From contig DYOK01000041.1 of NCBI GenBank assembly GCA_020720565.1, forward strand, positions 1 through 8,108: a stretch of DNA of 8,108 nt, given 5' to 3'. This DNA comes from Acetofilamentum sp. Its GTDB lineage: Bacteria; Bacteroidota; Bacteroidia; Bacteroidales; JAFGXI01. Numbering within the stretch: the stretch's first letter is position 1; each line of letters begins with the position of its first letter. This document shows positions 6,131 to 8,108 of the stretch, piece by piece. A program made the translations under genes and the position numbers. The notes beneath the pieces are model-generated. The model was not told the DNA's origin, searched no databases, and worked only from the letters and a program-made list of their open reading frames with translations.

Positions 6131-6223
6131 AAATTCATAATTGTCTTGTATCTTAAATTCATCATTCATAATTCACTTATATCTTAATTCAAAATTCAAC
6201 ATTCATAATTCATAACCATTCAA
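6131..6223. repeat. AT-rich imperfect tandem repeats built on ATTCATAATTCA words
   Basis: This tract in the lnt-MATE gap is made of repeated AATTCATAATT, ATTCAAAATTC and AACATTC words. A longer unit beginning TTGTATCTTA at 6146 recurs as TTATATCTTA at 6177, a 31-base period, each followed by ATTCA-rich sequence ending CATTCATAATTCA. There is no open frame or promoter of the TAnnTTTG type inside it. The same word family appears at 52-90, so this is likely a genome-wide low-complexity intergenic repeat rather than a gene-specific signal. Confidence 0.6.
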
Positions 6224-6241
6224 ATCGTGCAAATAATATAA

Positions 6242-7873
6242 TCAGTTTTTTGTATGCTGTAATGTTTTTGGTTTGCGAAGGCCTTTTACCCATGAGGCAA
6301 ATAAAGCCAAGCACAAAAGCAGAGCAAAAAACTCGGCTATTCGCCCAATATAATCGCCTGTACGTGTATAAAATGTAGTTTCTGTATTTAAATTGAGGGT
6401 TCCATTGAGTACCGCAGATTCCCAATATGGGGTTTGCGAAATAATATCGCCTTTCTGATTGATGAGGGCAGATACGCCTGTATTGGCACAACGAGCCACT
6501 GCACGTCTATTTTCGATGGCTCTTAACTTGGCATAGCTTAAATGTTGCTGATACCCTTGTGTGTCGCCCCACCAGCCATCGTTGGTGATAATGGCTAAAA
6601 GTTGAGCTCCATTTTTTACATAACCAGTCACAAAGTCGCCATAAATTGATTCGTAACAGATGATGGGGGCAATCTGGGCCTTTTGAGTAGGTAAAGTAAA
6701 ATTAGTACGCTGCGTTTGCCAACCCAAGTTGCCACTATATCCCCCCAAATCGATTAAATATTCGTTTAATATTTCGAAAAACGCAGGGTAGGGTGTCATT
6801 TCGACACCAATCACCAATTTCGATTTGTGATACACTTCGATATCGAAAAGTTGTGTAAAACCCAAAGCTGCATTGTAGGTGTCGTAATGCAGAGTGGTGT
6901 CGAATGGTAAAGGTTTCGACGTGTCTGTTTTTTTGCCAAGAGGATGGATAGACCTCGTGGTGGCACCCGAAACAAGTAGGGCTTTGGGGTACGCTTTCAT
7001 CAGACTGTCGACCTGTACAATAATTGAAGAAGATTTGAAATTGTTTTCAAAAATGCGATCTTCTAGGGCAGTTTCGGGCCATAAATACAAATCGGCATTT
7101 TGATCGGCATGGCTTCGCATCAAATCGGTCATGCGTTTTAATTGAGCCTCCGAGTCCAGTTGGCCAAACTTTTCGTTGTACGGGTCGATATTAGGTTGGA
7201 TGATCGAAATATTTATCGGATGATTTGCTTCGCGATAGGAGTGATAACGGTACATCGACCAAAACAGAGGCCCTATAATAAACATTATTGTTAACAAACC
7301 CAAGAGCCTTTGGCCGTACAATGTTTTGAATTGATACACATGAAGCCCAATATTGAATAGTAAAATATTGATAATCAACGACCAAAGCGAACCACCCAGA
7401 ACACCCGTAAATTCGTACCACTGAACCGATTGCACATTGTTGGCAAAGCCATTACCTAAAATGAGCCAAGTCCATGATATTGCACCATTCAGATAAATGT
7501 GCTCGAAGGCTAACCAGATTAAGACCAATGCCGAATAACCCGTATGGGTGCCCATTTGTTTCTTAATAAGGTGAAACAAGGCAAACAAAATGGTGTAGAA
7601 CAATGCATTGAGCACAACAGCAGCAATGCCACCAAACAAGGTCGAATTGCTCACCCACCAAGTCGAAATGACATTCCATGTAAAAAAGCTGATATAAGCA
7701 TACGTCAAAACTGTCCTAAAAGTGCCTTTCGATTGCACGACCGAAACATGGTGCTCGATCCACAACAATGGAATAAAAGCCACCCACAACAAAAGTCCCA
7801 AATGCCAAGGCATCCAAGGTAGGCTAAGTAAAGCACCAGACAATAGGGCTGCTAAAATATATTTCTTTGTCAC
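6242..7873 (-). CDS. lnt: Apolipoprotein N-acyltransferase
   Basis: Lnt transfers a fatty acyl chain from a phospholipid to the N-terminal cysteine of lipoproteins, the last maturation step, at the periplasmic face of the inner membrane. From the GTG start the protein has 543 residues: several membrane segments (about 5-210), a nitrilase-like domain (about 220-500) and a final membrane helix (about 512-528). The Glu-Lys-Cys triad is visible: E267 in WPETA, K350 in YHKSKLV and C406 in IICYES. Supporting motifs are GVEMTPYP, TNDGWWGD, QHLSYAKLRAIENRR and CANTGVSALI. The open frame continues up to an ATG at 7945, but a TTG-N18-TATCTTTG promoter lies at 7923-7895, inside that extension. The GTG at 7873 (TKKYILAALLSG follows) is the only usual start codon between the promoter and the first membrane helix. 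The leader would be only about 15 bases. Confidence 0.92.
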   Translation of the reverse strand: MTKKYILAALLSGALLSLPWMPWHLGLLLWVAFIPLLWIEHHVSVVQSKGTFRTVLTYAYISFFTWNVISTWWVSNSTLFGGIAAVVLNALFYTILFALFHLIKKQMGTHTGYSALVLIWLAFEHIYLNGAISWTWLILGNGFANNVQSVQWYEFTGVLGGSLWSLIINILLFNIGLHVYQFKTLYGQRLLGLLTIMFIIGPLFWSMYRYHSYREANHPINISIIQPNIDPYNEKFGQLDSEAQLKRMTDLMRSHADQNADLYLWPETALEDRIFENNFKSSSIIVQVDSLMKAYPKALLVSGATTRSIHPLGKKTDTSKPLPFDTTLHYDTYNAALGFTQLFDIEVYHKSKLVIGVEMTPYPAFFEILNEYLIDLGGYSGNLGWQTQRTNFTLPTQKAQIAPIICYESIYGDFVTGYVKNGAQLLAIITNDGWWGDTQGYQQHLSYAKLRAIENRRAVARCANTGVSALINQKGDIISQTPYWESAVLNGTLNLNTETTFYTRTGDYIGRIAEFFALLLCLALFASWVKGLRKPKTLQHTKN

Positions 7874-7894
7874 TGTAATTTCGGATACTTTGTG

Positions 7895-7923
7895 CAAAGA
7901 TAGTGGGTTTATGTTAACAGCAA
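7895..7923 (-). promoter_or_regulatory. Bacteroidota-type promoter for lnt (TTG-N18-TATCTTTG)
   Basis: On the minus strand TTG at 7923-7921 is followed after 18 bases by TATCTTTG at 7902-7895. Both elements and the spacing match the phylum's primary sigma factor consensus (TTG, about 19 bases, TAnnTTTG). Transcription should begin near 7890, downstream of the ATG at 7945, so this site decides the lnt start codon in favour of GTG 7873. Confidence 0.75.
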
Positions 7924-7984
7924 TTGTTCTAACAATAAAAACCAAATTTTCGCTAAAAATTAAAGATTAGTTTAAAATTAAGTA

Positions 7985-8087
7985 TCTACCTGCGGTAGAC
8001 CGGCTTTCAAGAACTCAACCCCGAGAATCGGGGCAGGCACATCAACAATCGCAGCTTGCAAAAGTCGGGGTAAAAGGGCGTAGCCCT
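7985..8087. repeat. Three short perfect hairpins upstream of lnt
   Basis: Three perfect stems with three-base loops lie in series: TCTACC-TGC-GGTAGA (7985-7999), CCCCGA-GAA-TCGGGG (8019-8033) and AGGGC-GTA-GCCCT (8075-8087). GTCGGGG at 8064-8070 echoes the middle stem. The segment is richer in GC than the genes around it and resembles the palindromic intergenic material at 159-178. None is followed by a T tract, so they do not look like classical terminators. A minus-strand frame is open from the right edge to TAA at 7980-7978 (about 42 codons, ending EFLKAGLPQVDT) through all three hairpins. I regard it as a chance opening in the repeat, but the tail of a gene beyond the window cannot be excluded. 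Confidence 0.55.
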
Positions 8088-8108
8088 GTGTTCGTCGTAA
8101 AATCGAAA

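Noticed and set aside
6210..6491. Minus-strand frame of 93 codons overlapping the lnt 3' end.
   Set aside because: It lies in another frame of lnt and runs into the AT-rich repeat; the lnt frame carries the conserved motifs.
7191..7421. Minus-strand 76-codon frame within lnt.
   Set aside because: Out of frame with lnt, low complexity and without a recognisable domain.
1..8108. tRNA, rRNA, CRISPR array, transposase or known riboswitch.
   Set aside because: None was visible by eye on either strand: no cloverleaf with a conserved T-loop, no regularly spaced direct repeats, and no transposase-like frame.

Overview
The window reads as a chromosomal core-gene segment of a low-GC member of the Bacteroidota. 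Four things point there: a type IX secretion C-terminal sorting domain, the phylum-style omega/Rpb6 subunit next to coaBC and bamD, promoters of the TTG / TAnnTTTG type instead of TTGACA/TATAAT, and an almost complete lack of purine-rich Shine-Dalgarno sequences. I cannot place it below phylum level.

Layout. Positions 1-235 hold no supportable gene, only AT-rich and GC-rich palindromic repeats. Positions 236-469 (minus) encode an orphan T9SS type A sorting domain with no cargo protein attached, best read as a gene remnant. From 2999 down to 538 (minus) runs bamD, then the omega-type RNA polymerase subunit, then coaBC; the last two overlap at TAATG. Positions 3000-3548 are a 549-base divergent intergenic region with a promoter on each side and a nested inverted repeat. 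A 68-residue protein and ftsE follow on the plus strand (3549-4464). A convergent gap (4465-4721) carries two inverted copies of a dispersed palindromic repeat. On the minus strand come a MATE transporter (6053-4722) and, upstream of it, apolipoprotein N-acyltransferase lnt (7873-6242). Repeat tracts separate these two genes and fill the right end.

Biology. Several products serve the envelope. BamD is a lipoprotein of the outer-membrane beta-barrel assembly machine. Lnt completes acylation of lipoproteins such as BamD. FtsE acts at the cell-division site, and MATE proteins export cationic or drug-like compounds. CoaBC makes 4'-phosphopantetheine, and the omega-like subunit is part of RNA polymerase. 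These are housekeeping genes and I see no new defence, mobile or biosynthetic system.

Most worth checking are the orphan sorting domain where coaBC's usual neighbour may be missing, the substitution of two classical CoaC residues (N125 to D, C158 to S), two start-codon corrections (lnt at GTG 7873, MATE at ATG 6053), the small unrecognised gene tied to ftsE, and the structured leader ahead of that pair.
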